This document shows positions 1 to 7,838 of a stretch of DNA of 64,000 nt, one piece after another. Numbering within the stretch: the first letter of the stretch is position 1; every line of letters begins with the position of its first letter. Position numbers and translations under genes: made by a program. The DNA lies in contig NZ_CAMYKG010000011.1 in NCBI RefSeq assembly GCF_947258925.1, forward strand, positions 1 through 64,000, written 5' to 3'. The DNA comes from an uncultured Eudoraea sp. GTDB taxonomy: Bacteria; Bacteroidota; Bacteroidia; Flavobacteriales; Flavobacteriaceae. The notes below the pieces were generated by a model. It was not told where the DNA came from, did not search any database, and was given only the letters and a program-made list of their open reading frames with translations.

Positions 1-87
1 TGTATCTCCCTTATCATCAGTAATAACAATACCCTTAGCTGTAACCGGGGTTACATCATATAGTGGGTATACATCAAATAGTTCCAT
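1..87 (-). CDS. argD: Acetylornithine aminotransferase, N-terminal fragment (window edge)
   Basis: Reading the minus strand from an ATG at 87 gives 29 open codons that run off the left edge. The start MELFDVYPLYDVTPV followed by a KGxxxxDDKG stretch matches the usual N-terminus of flavobacterial PLP-dependent acetyl-/succinylornithine aminotransferases. The enzyme transaminates N-acylglutamate semialdehyde to N-acylornithine in arginine synthesis. Its place directly after proC and argC on the same strand supports the call. The PLP lysine and the rest of the protein lie outside the window, so the identity rests on the leader segment and the operon context. Confidence 0.8.
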   Translation of the reverse strand, partial: MELFDVYPLYDVTPVTAKGIVITDDKGDT

Positions 88-130
88 TTATTGTTTTTTG
101 TAAAGATTGATAAGCTATTTAACTCAAGGC

Positions 131-928
131 CTAGTTTTTGGTTTTCAATTCATTTATTTTCTCAAAAGAAGTAACTATTCCTCTGATAAGAGAAGAACTT
201 AAACCCTGATGCTCCATTTCGTTTAATCCCTGAATAGTACAACCCATAGGGGTGGTTACCTTATCTATTTCTTCTTCAGGATGATTCCCCGATTCTATAA
301 GCAAGCCTGCTGCTCCATTGCAGGTATACATTGCGAGTTCCTGCGCTTCTTTGGCGTCAAATCCCAATTGAATGGCGCCCTGAGTCGTCGCCCTTATCAG
401 GCGCATCCAAAAGGCTATACCACTTGCACATATTACAGTCGCTGCCTGCATCTGATTTTCAGGTATTTCCAGGGAATAACCCATTCTGTTAAAAATGGCT
501 TTTGCCAGGGCTATTTTTTTTTGACCAGCTATATTGGAGCAAATGCAGGTCATAGATTTCCCAACGGAAATGGCCGTATTGGGCATACTACGAATGATAT
601 GCTTGTCCTTTCCAAGGATGGCTTCAATATTTTCAATGCTGAAACCTGTAATCGTTGAAATAATTACATGTTTATCCGTAAGAAGATCCTTAACTTCTTC
701 CAAAATCATTGCAAAATCTCTGGGTTGTACGGCAAATATTAAAATATCTGATTCTTTAACGGCACTCCTATTGTCCGAGCCAACGGTAACATTTCCATAT
801 TTTTCGTAGTCTTTAATACTGTCTACATGTCTTTTGGTCAGATGCATTGAAGTAGCTCCATTGCTGTGCAATATGCCTTTAGCAATAGATAATCCTAAAT
901 TTCCTGCTCCGATAATTGCTATTTTCAT
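131..928 (-). CDS. proC: Pyrroline-5-carboxylate reductase
   Basis: The 265-residue protein opens with a Rossmann motif GAGNLG (residues 7-12) and carries the family signature region (SMPNTAISVG, then a C-terminal GCTIQGLNEME stretch matching the usual P5CR dimerisation domain). ProC reduces 1-pyrroline-5-carboxylate to proline with NAD(P)H in the cytosol. It sits between argC (31 bp upstream) and argD (43 bp downstream) in a minus-strand run. Glutamate semialdehyde chemistry links proline and arginine synthesis, and this insertion of proC into the arg operon is common in Bacteroidota. The length is normal and the start is ATG. Confidence 0.95.
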   Translation of the reverse strand: MKIAIIGAGNLGLSIAKGILHSNGATSMHLTKRHVDSIKDYEKYGNVTVGSDNRSAVKESDILIFAVQPRDFAMILEEVKDLLTDKHVIISTITGFSIENIEAILGKDKHIIRSMPNTAISVGKSMTCICSNIAGQKKIALAKAIFNRMGYSLEIPENQMQAATVICASGIAFWMRLIRATTQGAIQLGFDAKEAQELAMYTCNGAAGLLIESGNHPEEEIDKVTTPMGCTIQGLNEMEHQGLSSSLIRGIVTSFEKINELKTKN

Positions 929-958
929 TGTTGCTTTTTTTACACGTTGGTTAGTCTA

Positions 959-1933
959 TTAATAAACGGTTGCTTTTAAATGCAGTCCATCCCTTTCATC
1001 AAAGTCAAACATCAAGTTCATATTCTGAACCGCCTGACCTGAGGCCCCTTTAAGTAAATTATCAATTACAGAGGTCATTAGAAGGACATCCTTGTATTTG
1101 TGCAGATGTATGTGACAATAATTTGTATTTATCACCTGCTTGAGGTGAACCGGCTCTTCCGATATCTGTGTGAAGACCGCTTCTTTATAGAATTCATGAT
1201 ATATTTCGTAAGCTTCTGCAGCGCTTCCTTCGAATCTTGTATATGCCGTACTGAGAATACCGCGGGCATAATCTCCACGGTTAGGAATGAAATAAAGTTC
1301 TCCGGTTGCTTCCTGCAAAGATTCAAGGCTCTCATTGATTTCGCCCAGATGCTGGTGCGTAAAGGCTTTGTACCAGGAGATATTGTTATTACGCCAACTG
1401 AAATGTGTAGTCGCTGAAGGCATTACCCCGGCACCTGTACTTCCTGTAATTGCATTCACATGTACATCAGTATTTAATGAACCTCTATTTGCCAGTGGGA
1501 GTAAAGCCAATTGGATACAAGTGGCAAAGCATCCCGGGTTAGCTATAAATGCGCTGTTTCTAATGTTTTCTTTGTTTAATTCCGGAAGACCATAAACAAA
1601 ATTTTTACCCTCAAAAACGGCGTCTTTTTTTAATCTAAAATCATTACTTAAATCAATAATTTTGGTTTTGGTGGAAAAGGAATACCGGCTTAAAAAAGCT
1701 TTAGAATTTCCATGGCCAAGGCATAGGAATAAAACATCAACCTCAGTGTTTATTGAATCTGTAAAAATCAAATCTAACTCACCCAGCAGGTCGGAATGTA
1801 TCGCATTAATATTTTGGCCTGCTTTTGTTGTGCTGTAAACGAATTCAATACACACCTTGGGATGATTATTCAATAACCGTATGAGCTCTCCACCCGTATA
1901 ACCAGATCCACCAATAATACCTGCTCTAATCAT
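959..1933 (-). CDS. argC: N-acetyl-gamma-glutamyl-phosphate reductase
   Basis: The protein has 324 residues. The N-terminus holds the NADP-binding GGSGYTGGE motif (residues 8-16), and the catalytic cysteine lies in NPGCFAT (Cys135). It reduces N-acylglutamyl phosphate to the semialdehyde, the third step of arginine synthesis. In Bacteroidota the acyl group may be succinyl rather than acetyl; the sequence alone does not decide this. The ATG start overlaps the end of argG by 8 bp, which indicates translational coupling. Length and motifs are typical and nothing looks broken. Confidence 0.96.
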   Translation of the reverse strand: MIRAGIIGGSGYTGGELIRLLNNHPKVCIEFVYSTTKAGQNINAIHSDLLGELDLIFTDSINTEVDVLFLCLGHGNSKAFLSRYSFSTKTKIIDLSNDFRLKKDAVFEGKNFVYGLPELNKENIRNSAFIANPGCFATCIQLALLPLANRGSLNTDVHVNAITGSTGAGVMPSATTHFSWRNNNISWYKAFTHQHLGEINESLESLQEATGELYFIPNRGDYARGILSTAYTRFEGSAAEAYEIYHEFYKEAVFTQISEEPVHLKQVINTNYCHIHLHKYKDVLLMTSVIDNLLKGASGQAVQNMNLMFDFDERDGLHLKATVY

Positions 1934-3116
1934 GATTATGGGTTATTTGATTTGCTATTTTCCCGGGATTTGAAACAATTTTGATAAAGCCTTTTGCATC
2001 ATCAGCCGTCCAGGCTTTATTAGTTTCTCCATAATTTCCGAAAGTAGCGTTCATTAAATCATTCTTCGAATTAATACCGTTTAATTCAAATCTGTATGGG
2101 TGCAGATTAACAGAAACCTCGCCTGTTACATTTTTCTGGGTATCTGTCATAAATGCTTCTATGTTTCTCATTACTTCATCCAGATAATTACCTTCATGCA
2201 AGAGCATTCCGTAAAAATTCCCTAATTGTTCTTTTTGAAATTGCTGCCATTTGCTCAAGGTATGTTTTTCGAGCAAATGATGAGCTTTAATAATAATAAC
2301 CGATGCAGCTGCTTCAAAGCCTACTCTTCCCTTAATTCCTATAATGGTATCTCCAACATGGATATCTCTGCCAATAGCGTATTTTGAAGCTAAATTATCC
2401 AGGGCAATGATATTTCGGACAGGAGTATCCTTTTGCCCATTGATAGCAACTAATTCTCCATTGGAAAACATCAATTTAACCTCCTGAGGCTCTGTTTCAA
2501 CTAATTGTGAAGGGAATGCCGACTCCGGTAAGGGCAAATCAGAGGTAAGTGTTTCGTCGCCACCTACTGAAGTGCCCCATAATCCTTTGTTTATAGAGTA
2601 TTTAGCTTTCTCCCAGGAATAGGAAATCCCATTTTCCTGAAGGTAGTTTATCTCTGATTCCCTGGACAAACTCTGATCCCTGATTGGGGTAATAATTTTG
2701 ATGTTGGGAGCAAGAATCTGAAAAATCATATCAAACCTTACCTGGTCATTGCCGGCACCGGTACTTCCGTGGGCGATATAATCTGCACCTATTTTTTTTG
2801 CATGGTTGACTATTTCAATGGCCTGAACTATTCTTTCAGCACTTACTGATAACGGATAGGTATTATTTCTTAAAACGTTGCCATAGATAAGATACTTTAC
2901 AACCTTCTCGTAATAATGCTCCAGGGCATCGATGGAAGTATAGGTAGAAGCTCCCAATTGCAATGCCTTTTCTCTGATTGAAGCTATTTCTTCGTCGGTA
3001 AACCCACCAGTGTTAACACTTACCGCATGTACTTCAAAACCCTTTTCTTTGGACAAATATCGGGCACAATATGAGGTGTCCAGGCCACCACTATAAGCCA
3101 AAACTAATTTTTTCAT
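1926..3116 (-). CDS. argG: Argininosuccinate synthase
   Basis: The protein has 396 residues. The PP-loop ATP-pyrophosphatase motif AYSGGLDTS lies at residues 7-15, followed by the conserved HGSTGAGNDQVRF segment and a SREXE-like region. It condenses citrulline with aspartate, using ATP, to argininosuccinate. The start codon overlaps the stop of the upstream GNAT gene in an ATGA arrangement (4 bp), and the end overlaps argC by 8 bp, so the three genes are probably one transcriptional unit. This is the shorter bacterial form and is intact. Confidence 0.96.
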   Translation of the reverse strand: MKKLVLAYSGGLDTSYCARYLSKEKGFEVHAVSVNTGGFTDEEIASIREKALQLGASTYTSIDALEHYYEKVVKYLIYGNVLRNNTYPLSVSAERIVQAIEIVNHAKKIGADYIAHGSTGAGNDQVRFDMIFQILAPNIKIITPIRDQSLSRESEINYLQENGISYSWEKAKYSINKGLWGTSVGGDETLTSDLPLPESAFPSQLVETEPQEVKLMFSNGELVAINGQKDTPVRNIIALDNLASKYAIGRDIHVGDTIIGIKGRVGFEAAASVIIIKAHHLLEKHTLSKWQQFQKEQLGNFYGMLLHEGNYLDEVMRNIEAFMTDTQKNVTGEVSVNLHPYRFELNGINSKNDLMNATFGNYGETNKAWTADDAKGFIKIVSNPGKIANQITHNHD

Positions 3117-3727
3117 TTTTTCTTTCTTTTGAGAAATAATTGTTGTTTAATTCTTTTAAGCCTTTTAAAAGCCCTGTCGTTTAGCTTTTCTTTTTTGGCT
3201 GTAGCCAGTGCAGGGTCATAAAGCATGCCGGTACAAAGGCACATCTTATGCTCTGTCCTGCTTAAAATGTCAAAATTTTTACAAGTCTGGCATCCTTTCC
3301 AAAAAGCCGGATCTTTGGTTAATTCGGAAAAGGTAACCGGTTTATATCCTAGTTCATAATTCATTTTCATTACAGCGAGGCCCGTAGTAATCCCAAAAAT
3401 TTTAGCTTCCGGGAACTTTTTTATTGAAAGTTCAAAAATGGCTTTTTTAATCTTTTTTGCTAAACCTTGATTCCTATAATCCGGGTGAACAATAAGTCCC
3501 GAATTTGCCACAAATTTCTGGTGCCCCCATACTTCAATATAGCAGAATCCTGCAAAATTATCCCCGTCCAGGGCAATTACTGCATTTTCGTTTTCCAGTC
3601 TTTTGATAATGTACTCCGGAGTTCGCTGGGCAATACCTGTTCCTCTCACCTTAGCCGATTCGGAAATGGTGTCACTTATTATTTGGGCGTATTTGAAGTG
3701 CGATTCGTTAGCAATTAGTATTTCCAT
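3113..3727 (-). CDS. GNAT N-acetyltransferase heading the arginine operon
   Basis: The protein has 204 residues. The GNAT acyl-CoA loop is visible as RNQGLA at residues 85-90 after beta-strand IVHPDY. After the GNAT core comes a cysteine pattern unlike most GNATs: C146xxC149 and C163xC165, then a strongly basic tail (…RLKRIKQQ… to RKKK). It is the first gene of the GNAT-argG-argC-proC-argD run, which makes it a candidate for the N-acylglutamate synthase (ArgA function) of this lineage; that is inference from position. The Cys set could bind zinc. Other options are a protein or polyamine acetyltransferase carried along in the operon. ATG start; long A/T-rich leader upstream. Confidence 0.75.
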   Translation of the reverse strand: MEILIANESHFKYAQIISDTISESAKVRGTGIAQRTPEYIIKRLENENAVIALDGDNFAGFCYIEVWGHQKFVANSGLIVHPDYRNQGLAKKIKKAIFELSIKKFPEAKIFGITTGLAVMKMNYELGYKPVTFSELTKDPAFWKGCQTCKNFDILSRTEHKMCLCTGMLYDPALATAKKEKLNDRAFKRLKRIKQQLFLKRKKK

Positions 3728-3935
3728 TGCTAGCTTTATTTAATTAGTAAAAAAAATTTGATTTGATAGTGCGGAAATGGACTCACCTGTTTCCAAAATA
3801 GAAGTACACCCCTACGGGCGTGGTCGTGCATAGACACGTACAGGAATAAAATTCCGGAAAGAAAAAAATATGTTGGCGCTTTTTTCCATTACAAGTCAAA
3901 TGTACAAATTAAATTGAACTATCATAATATGCACC
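3728..3935 (-). promoter_or_regulatory. Leader/promoter region of the arginine operon
   Basis: This non-coding stretch separates the GNAT gene from the next gene upstream. On the minus strand a Bacteroidota-type -7 box TACATTTG lies at 3904-3897, about 170 nt before the GNAT start; no clear TTG at -33 is visible. The would-be 5' leader contains two small inverted repeats: GGAAT/ATTCC (near 3843-3855) and CGTG/CACG (near 3825-3838). A long structured leader fits an attenuated or repressor-controlled biosynthetic operon, but no known riboswitch or T-box pattern is recognisable. Confidence 0.3.
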
Positions 3936-5297
3936 CTAATTTTTACGAATTAGTAATTTGAGGCCTTTCAATCTGAATATTTCGTAAATCATAAATACAA
4001 ATACTATAATATATTCAATTAAAAGAATTCCCAGGTTCTCTTCAAATTCAGGATTAGAATAGGCATAATAGCTTAGAATAATTACCAAAGACCAGATTAT
4101 AGGGAAGCGATAATCTGTAAATACTGATAATCCTAATAGAAAAACGATATACCAGGGATGTACCGTTGAAGAAAGAAAATAATAAAGTGTCATTACCCAG
4201 AACATTGAGTTTATTAGGACAGTTAATTTTTTATTTTTCCTAATGAACGTAAGTAACAGGACGAAACTTATGACAATATATGGCACTACTTTCCCATAAA
4301 TTTTGATTAATTCCCATGGCTTTACATCAAGGTTTACAGCTATTTCTTTTATTAGATTATATAGGCCAGCATTAAATTCAAAATTTGAGAACCAGAGGGC
4401 AATAGTATCGGTATAGTTAGTAAGGAATAGCGGTGAATAAAATGGGACGACTCCTATTAAGAGGGTCAACCCCAGGATAATATAAAATTTAAGACTTTTA
4501 ATGAATCCAAAATGGGATGAAAACAAAGGGAGGAACATAAGGGGGATGAGCTTTATTGAAATTGAAAATGCAAAGGCTACAGCTGCAAATAACCATTTGT
4601 TTGCAGATAGCAAACATAGGCCCCAAATAAAGAAAAAGAGCATCACTCCTTCAAAATGCAAATTACCCGTAAGTTCTATAACTACCAAAGGATTCAGGAA
4701 ATACCAGAATATAAGATGTGGTGATCTGTTCACAAATCTGAGTAGTTTCTTGCCAAAGTAATAAACCCCAATGTCTGCCAGTATAATAATAGATCTCATC
4801 GCTATGACAGATCCCATAATACTCTTTCCACCCAAAAAGGCAGCAATGGCAAACAGAAATTGATTTAAAGGGGGATAATTACTATAGTTTCTTGCACTTA
4901 AGGACCCCATGCCATTGTGCAATTCCTGAGCATTTGCCAGAAGAATTTCGCCACTCTCCATAATCATATCAGGTGTTTGCAAATAAGGGTTTATTCCTGC
5001 AAGTACCAGTTCACCGTCCCAAATAAATCGATAAAAATCCTGGGATAAATTTGGTTCAGCCATCAGAAAAATCAAACGAAATAGAATACCTGCAACCAAT
5101 AGAAAATTGAAGTTCCATTTTTCAAATTGTATCAGCTTGTAGCAGAAAAAAAATAGTGCAAAAACAAGAGTGCTTAGTTTAATAAAATCTGTTCGCTCCA
5201 GGTCATAACCAAAGCTGGCATATAACAAGAGACTCGCTAATACAATTAAAATTGAGAGTCTATGAAGATTCCAATAAGAAGAAATCCTTGAAGTCAT
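3936..5297 (-). CDS. Polytopic GT-C fold mannosyltransferase-like protein
   Basis: The protein has 453 residues with about ten or more hydrophobic helices throughout. An early loop carries the acidic motif SQDFYRFIWDG (about residues 84-94), followed by GINPY. This is typical of bacterial GT-C polyprenyl-phosphate-sugar transferases annotated as mannosyltransferase (related to GT87/DUF2029). It would move a sugar from a polyprenyl-phosphate donor to an acceptor at the outer face of the inner membrane. It is followed on the same strand, across a 129-bp gap, by nothing further, and is preceded by two GT2 enzymes that could make its lipid-linked donor. Acceptor and sugar are unknown. Confidence 0.8.
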   Translation of the reverse strand: MTSRISSYWNLHRLSILIVLASLLLYASFGYDLERTDFIKLSTLVFALFFFCYKLIQFEKWNFNFLLVAGILFRLIFLMAEPNLSQDFYRFIWDGELVLAGINPYLQTPDMIMESGEILLANAQELHNGMGSLSARNYSNYPPLNQFLFAIAAFLGGKSIMGSVIAMRSIIILADIGVYYFGKKLLRFVNRSPHLIFWYFLNPLVVIELTGNLHFEGVMLFFFIWGLCLLSANKWLFAAVAFAFSISIKLIPLMFLPLFSSHFGFIKSLKFYIILGLTLLIGVVPFYSPLFLTNYTDTIALWFSNFEFNAGLYNLIKEIAVNLDVKPWELIKIYGKVVPYIVISFVLLLTFIRKNKKLTVLINSMFWVMTLYYFLSSTVHPWYIVFLLGLSVFTDYRFPIIWSLVIILSYYAYSNPEFEENLGILLIEYIIVFVFMIYEIFRLKGLKLLIRKN

Positions 5298-5426
5298 TGG
5301 TCTTTATAGTTTGGCCTTCACAAAGTACAAAAAATTGATAATTTGCGGGAACCAAAAAATTCTTCAAATCAAAGGAAAATTATATTGAAATCGCTTTACG
5401 CCTGCTGTAAAAGTGCAGAATAAAAG

Positions 5427-6911
5427 TTAGGCTTTAGCGGTAAGCGATTTTAACGCTACAAATCCAAATCCAAGGAATAACATAAAATGAAATGGGAATA
5501 AACCAAAATCATTTAGTGGTATTGCACTGTACATTCCAAAAAGGAAATATAACATCAGCCCGAACTCAAGAATCATATTGGGGGATATTTTTTTGGCAAG
5601 GTATTTATTGCCCTTCCAACTATCTGTAAGGTTGTTGATATTAAATTTTGGAGTCCTTACAAATTCGCTTCGTTTACCCATATGTCCTTCGAGAACGGCA
5701 ACTGTGTTATGTAAGGAGAAGCCCAGGGCAACAGAGAAAAATGTAAAGAAGAGTTTTATATAATCTACAAAATTATCAAAACTACTGCCCTGAATACTCT
5801 TATAAGTAAACCAATAGCAAATAAATAATATGACGGTACTAAGAATAAAAAAGCTTGTAACTTCAAATATCCAGCCTAAGTGGCCATACATGTTTTTAAT
5901 ATAAAGCATAGGGATGCTCAAAAGTGCTACTATAAAAACAAAAAGGAACATTGAGCTGTTTAACAAATGCATTACACCATGAAATTTTGTCTTGAATGAA
6001 ATATTTTTGGCAGAAAGTACATTCATCACAGTTTTTCTAAAATTCTCTGCACCCCCTTTATTCCATCTGAATTGCTGAGACCTTGCAGCACTGATAACCA
6101 CCGGAAGTTCAGCAGGCGTTTCAACATCTTCAAGATATTTAAATTTCCAGTTTTTTAATTGGGCCCGGTAACTAAGGTCCAGGTCCTCTGTCAGGGTATC
6201 ACCTTCCCAGTTTCCGGCATCCAGGATACACTCTTTTCTCCAGATACCTGCCGTTCCATTAAAATTAATAAAGTGGCCTTTTGAATTCCTGCCAACTTGT
6301 TCAAGTGTAAAATGTGCATCTAATGCAAAGGCCTGTATTTTGGTAAGTGTTGAATAATCCCGGTTGATATGTCCCCAACGGGTCTGTACAACCCCAATTT
6401 CCCTATCTTTAAAATATATTACGGTCTTCTTAAGCCAATCGTTATCCGGAAGAAAATCTGCATCAAAAATAGCTATGAAATCACCTTTGGCAATTTTCAA
6501 CCCTTCTTTTAACGCTCCTGCCTTAAAACCTTCCCTGTTTTCTCTTCGAATATGCTGAATATCCAGACCGGTATCCTGCAGGACTTTAATTCTTCCTGCC
6601 GTTTCTTCAACCGAATTGTCCGTAGAGTCGTCTAAAACCTGTATTTCCAGTTTACTTTTAGGATATTCGATTTTTGAAATATTCTCCAGTAAGCGTTCTA
6701 CAACGTATTCTTCATTGTATATGGGTAACTGAATTGTTACAAAAGGGATTTCTTTTGGATCGAGCAAGTTATATTTAGGGGCCACCTCGTTTATCTTTTT
6801 GTTCCCTAAGTAGTTAACCAAAAGGTTTAACTGAGCCAAACTGTAAAAAAAGATCAGTACCAGGGCTGTGCTGTAAATACCAATAATTATGTAAGCTATT
6901 GTTAGTCCCAT
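5427..6911 (-). CDS. Processive GT2 glycosyltransferase, cellulose-synthase-like
   Basis: The protein has 494 residues. It has an N-terminal membrane helix, a cytosolic GT-A domain and about four C-terminal membrane helices. The processive-synthase signatures are present in order: DD (94-95), DAD (150-152), TED (241-243) and QQFRW (279-283). Such enzymes polymerise or transfer sugars from nucleotide-sugar donors across the membrane; glucomannan/mannan-synthase-like CslA relatives share this layout. No PilZ domain is visible. The gene starts 1 bp after the preceding GT2 gene ends, so the two are co-translated. Donor and product are not determinable here. Confidence 0.88.
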   Translation of the reverse strand: MGLTIAYIIIGIYSTALVLIFFYSLAQLNLLVNYLGNKKINEVAPKYNLLDPKEIPFVTIQLPIYNEEYVVERLLENISKIEYPKSKLEIQVLDDSTDNSVEETAGRIKVLQDTGLDIQHIRRENREGFKAGALKEGLKIAKGDFIAIFDADFLPDNDWLKKTVIYFKDREIGVVQTRWGHINRDYSTLTKIQAFALDAHFTLEQVGRNSKGHFINFNGTAGIWRKECILDAGNWEGDTLTEDLDLSYRAQLKNWKFKYLEDVETPAELPVVISAARSQQFRWNKGGAENFRKTVMNVLSAKNISFKTKFHGVMHLLNSSMFLFVFIVALLSIPMLYIKNMYGHLGWIFEVTSFFILSTVILFICYWFTYKSIQGSSFDNFVDYIKLFFTFFSVALGFSLHNTVAVLEGHMGKRSEFVRTPKFNINNLTDSWKGNKYLAKKISPNMILEFGLMLYFLFGMYSAIPLNDFGLFPFHFMLFLGFGFVALKSLTAKA

Positions 6912-6912
6912 A

Positions 6913-7602
6913 TTATCTTAAACTATATTTAAAAATCCACCCCAATATTTTAATGCCTGCAAATATACTACCTTTTATTGTGCCTGACACCTTAGAAACA
7001 CCAATTCTTTTTTTGTAACGTACTGGTATTTCGACATATGTCATTTTATTTTTAAGTGCTTTTAATTGCATTTCAATGGTCCACCCATAGGTTTTATCTT
7101 CCATTTCCATCGCTAAAAGCTTCTCGTATTTAATGGCTCTAAAAGGTCCTAAATCTGTAAAAGTAGATCCAAAAAAAAGTTTCATTAAAAACGTGGCTAA
7201 TTTATTGCCAAAAATTTGATGCGGTGTCATCGAGCCTTCCTCTCGCAAGGCTTTTGATCTCGCTCCAATCACCAAATCTATATTTTCATCGAGAATTGGT
7301 TTAACAATTTTAGTCAACTCTTCAGGGTAATCTGAATAGTCTCCATCGATAAATACGATAATATTGGGTTTCCTGGACTTTTTGGCGATGTAATCCATAC
7401 CAGACAGACAGGCATATCCATATCCTTTTCTCGTTTCATTTATAACCGTAGCACCTGCTTTTATTGCGTTTGCGGCAGTTTCATCTGTTGAATTATTATT
7501 AACAACAATAATTTCTGAAACTATAGATGGAATCTCCTGAATAACCTTTGAAATAGAATTTGCCTCATTAAAGGCGGGGATAATAACGTTGATATCTGTC
7601 AT
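6913..7602 (-). CDS. GT2 glycosyltransferase, DPM1/polyprenyl-phosphate type
   Basis: The protein has 229 residues. The GT-A start VIIPAFNEA, the VNNNSTDET segment and the metal-binding DGD (86-88) are all present. Its length and the conserved DLGPFRAI segment match dolichyl/undecaprenyl-phosphate mannose or glucose synthases without a C-terminal membrane domain. Such an enzyme would make the polyprenyl-phosphate sugar used by the GT-C protein encoded two genes downstream. ATG start; the next gene begins 1 bp after its stop. The sugar is inferred only by family. Confidence 0.85.
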   Translation of the reverse strand: MTDINVIIPAFNEANSISKVIQEIPSIVSEIIVVNNNSTDETAANAIKAGATVINETRKGYGYACLSGMDYIAKKSRKPNIIVFIDGDYSDYPEELTKIVKPILDENIDLVIGARSKALREEGSMTPHQIFGNKLATFLMKLFFGSTFTDLGPFRAIKYEKLLAMEMEDKTYGWTIEMQLKALKNKMTYVEIPVRYKKRIGVSKVSGTIKGSIFAGIKILGWIFKYSLR

Positions 7603-7838
7603 GATCTCAAAAATGAATCGCTGTTCCCCACGTTTAAAACTTTTATAAACACATCCATAAAACTCTTCCCCAATTTTTTTATGCGGTGCAAAAATATCAC
7701 TATTTCTTAGCGTTTTTACACTAAATAATTCTTTTTTGAAATGATTAATTTAAGTTAGGGATAATATTTTGCAGCGGTAAATGATAATCAAGGATTGGGT
7801 ATAATTCCTTGAAAGGGTAGTTGACCCTGAGGATTCAA
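7603..7838 (-). promoter_or_regulatory. Intergenic region with candidate promoter for the glycosyltransferase genes
   Basis: This 236-bp gap between the Fe-S protein gene and the glycosyltransferases holds no coding sequence. A minus-strand TATTTTTG box (7696-7689) matches the TAnnTTTG consensus and lies about 86 nt before the GT2 start. No convincing -33 element is seen. Confidence 0.28.
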
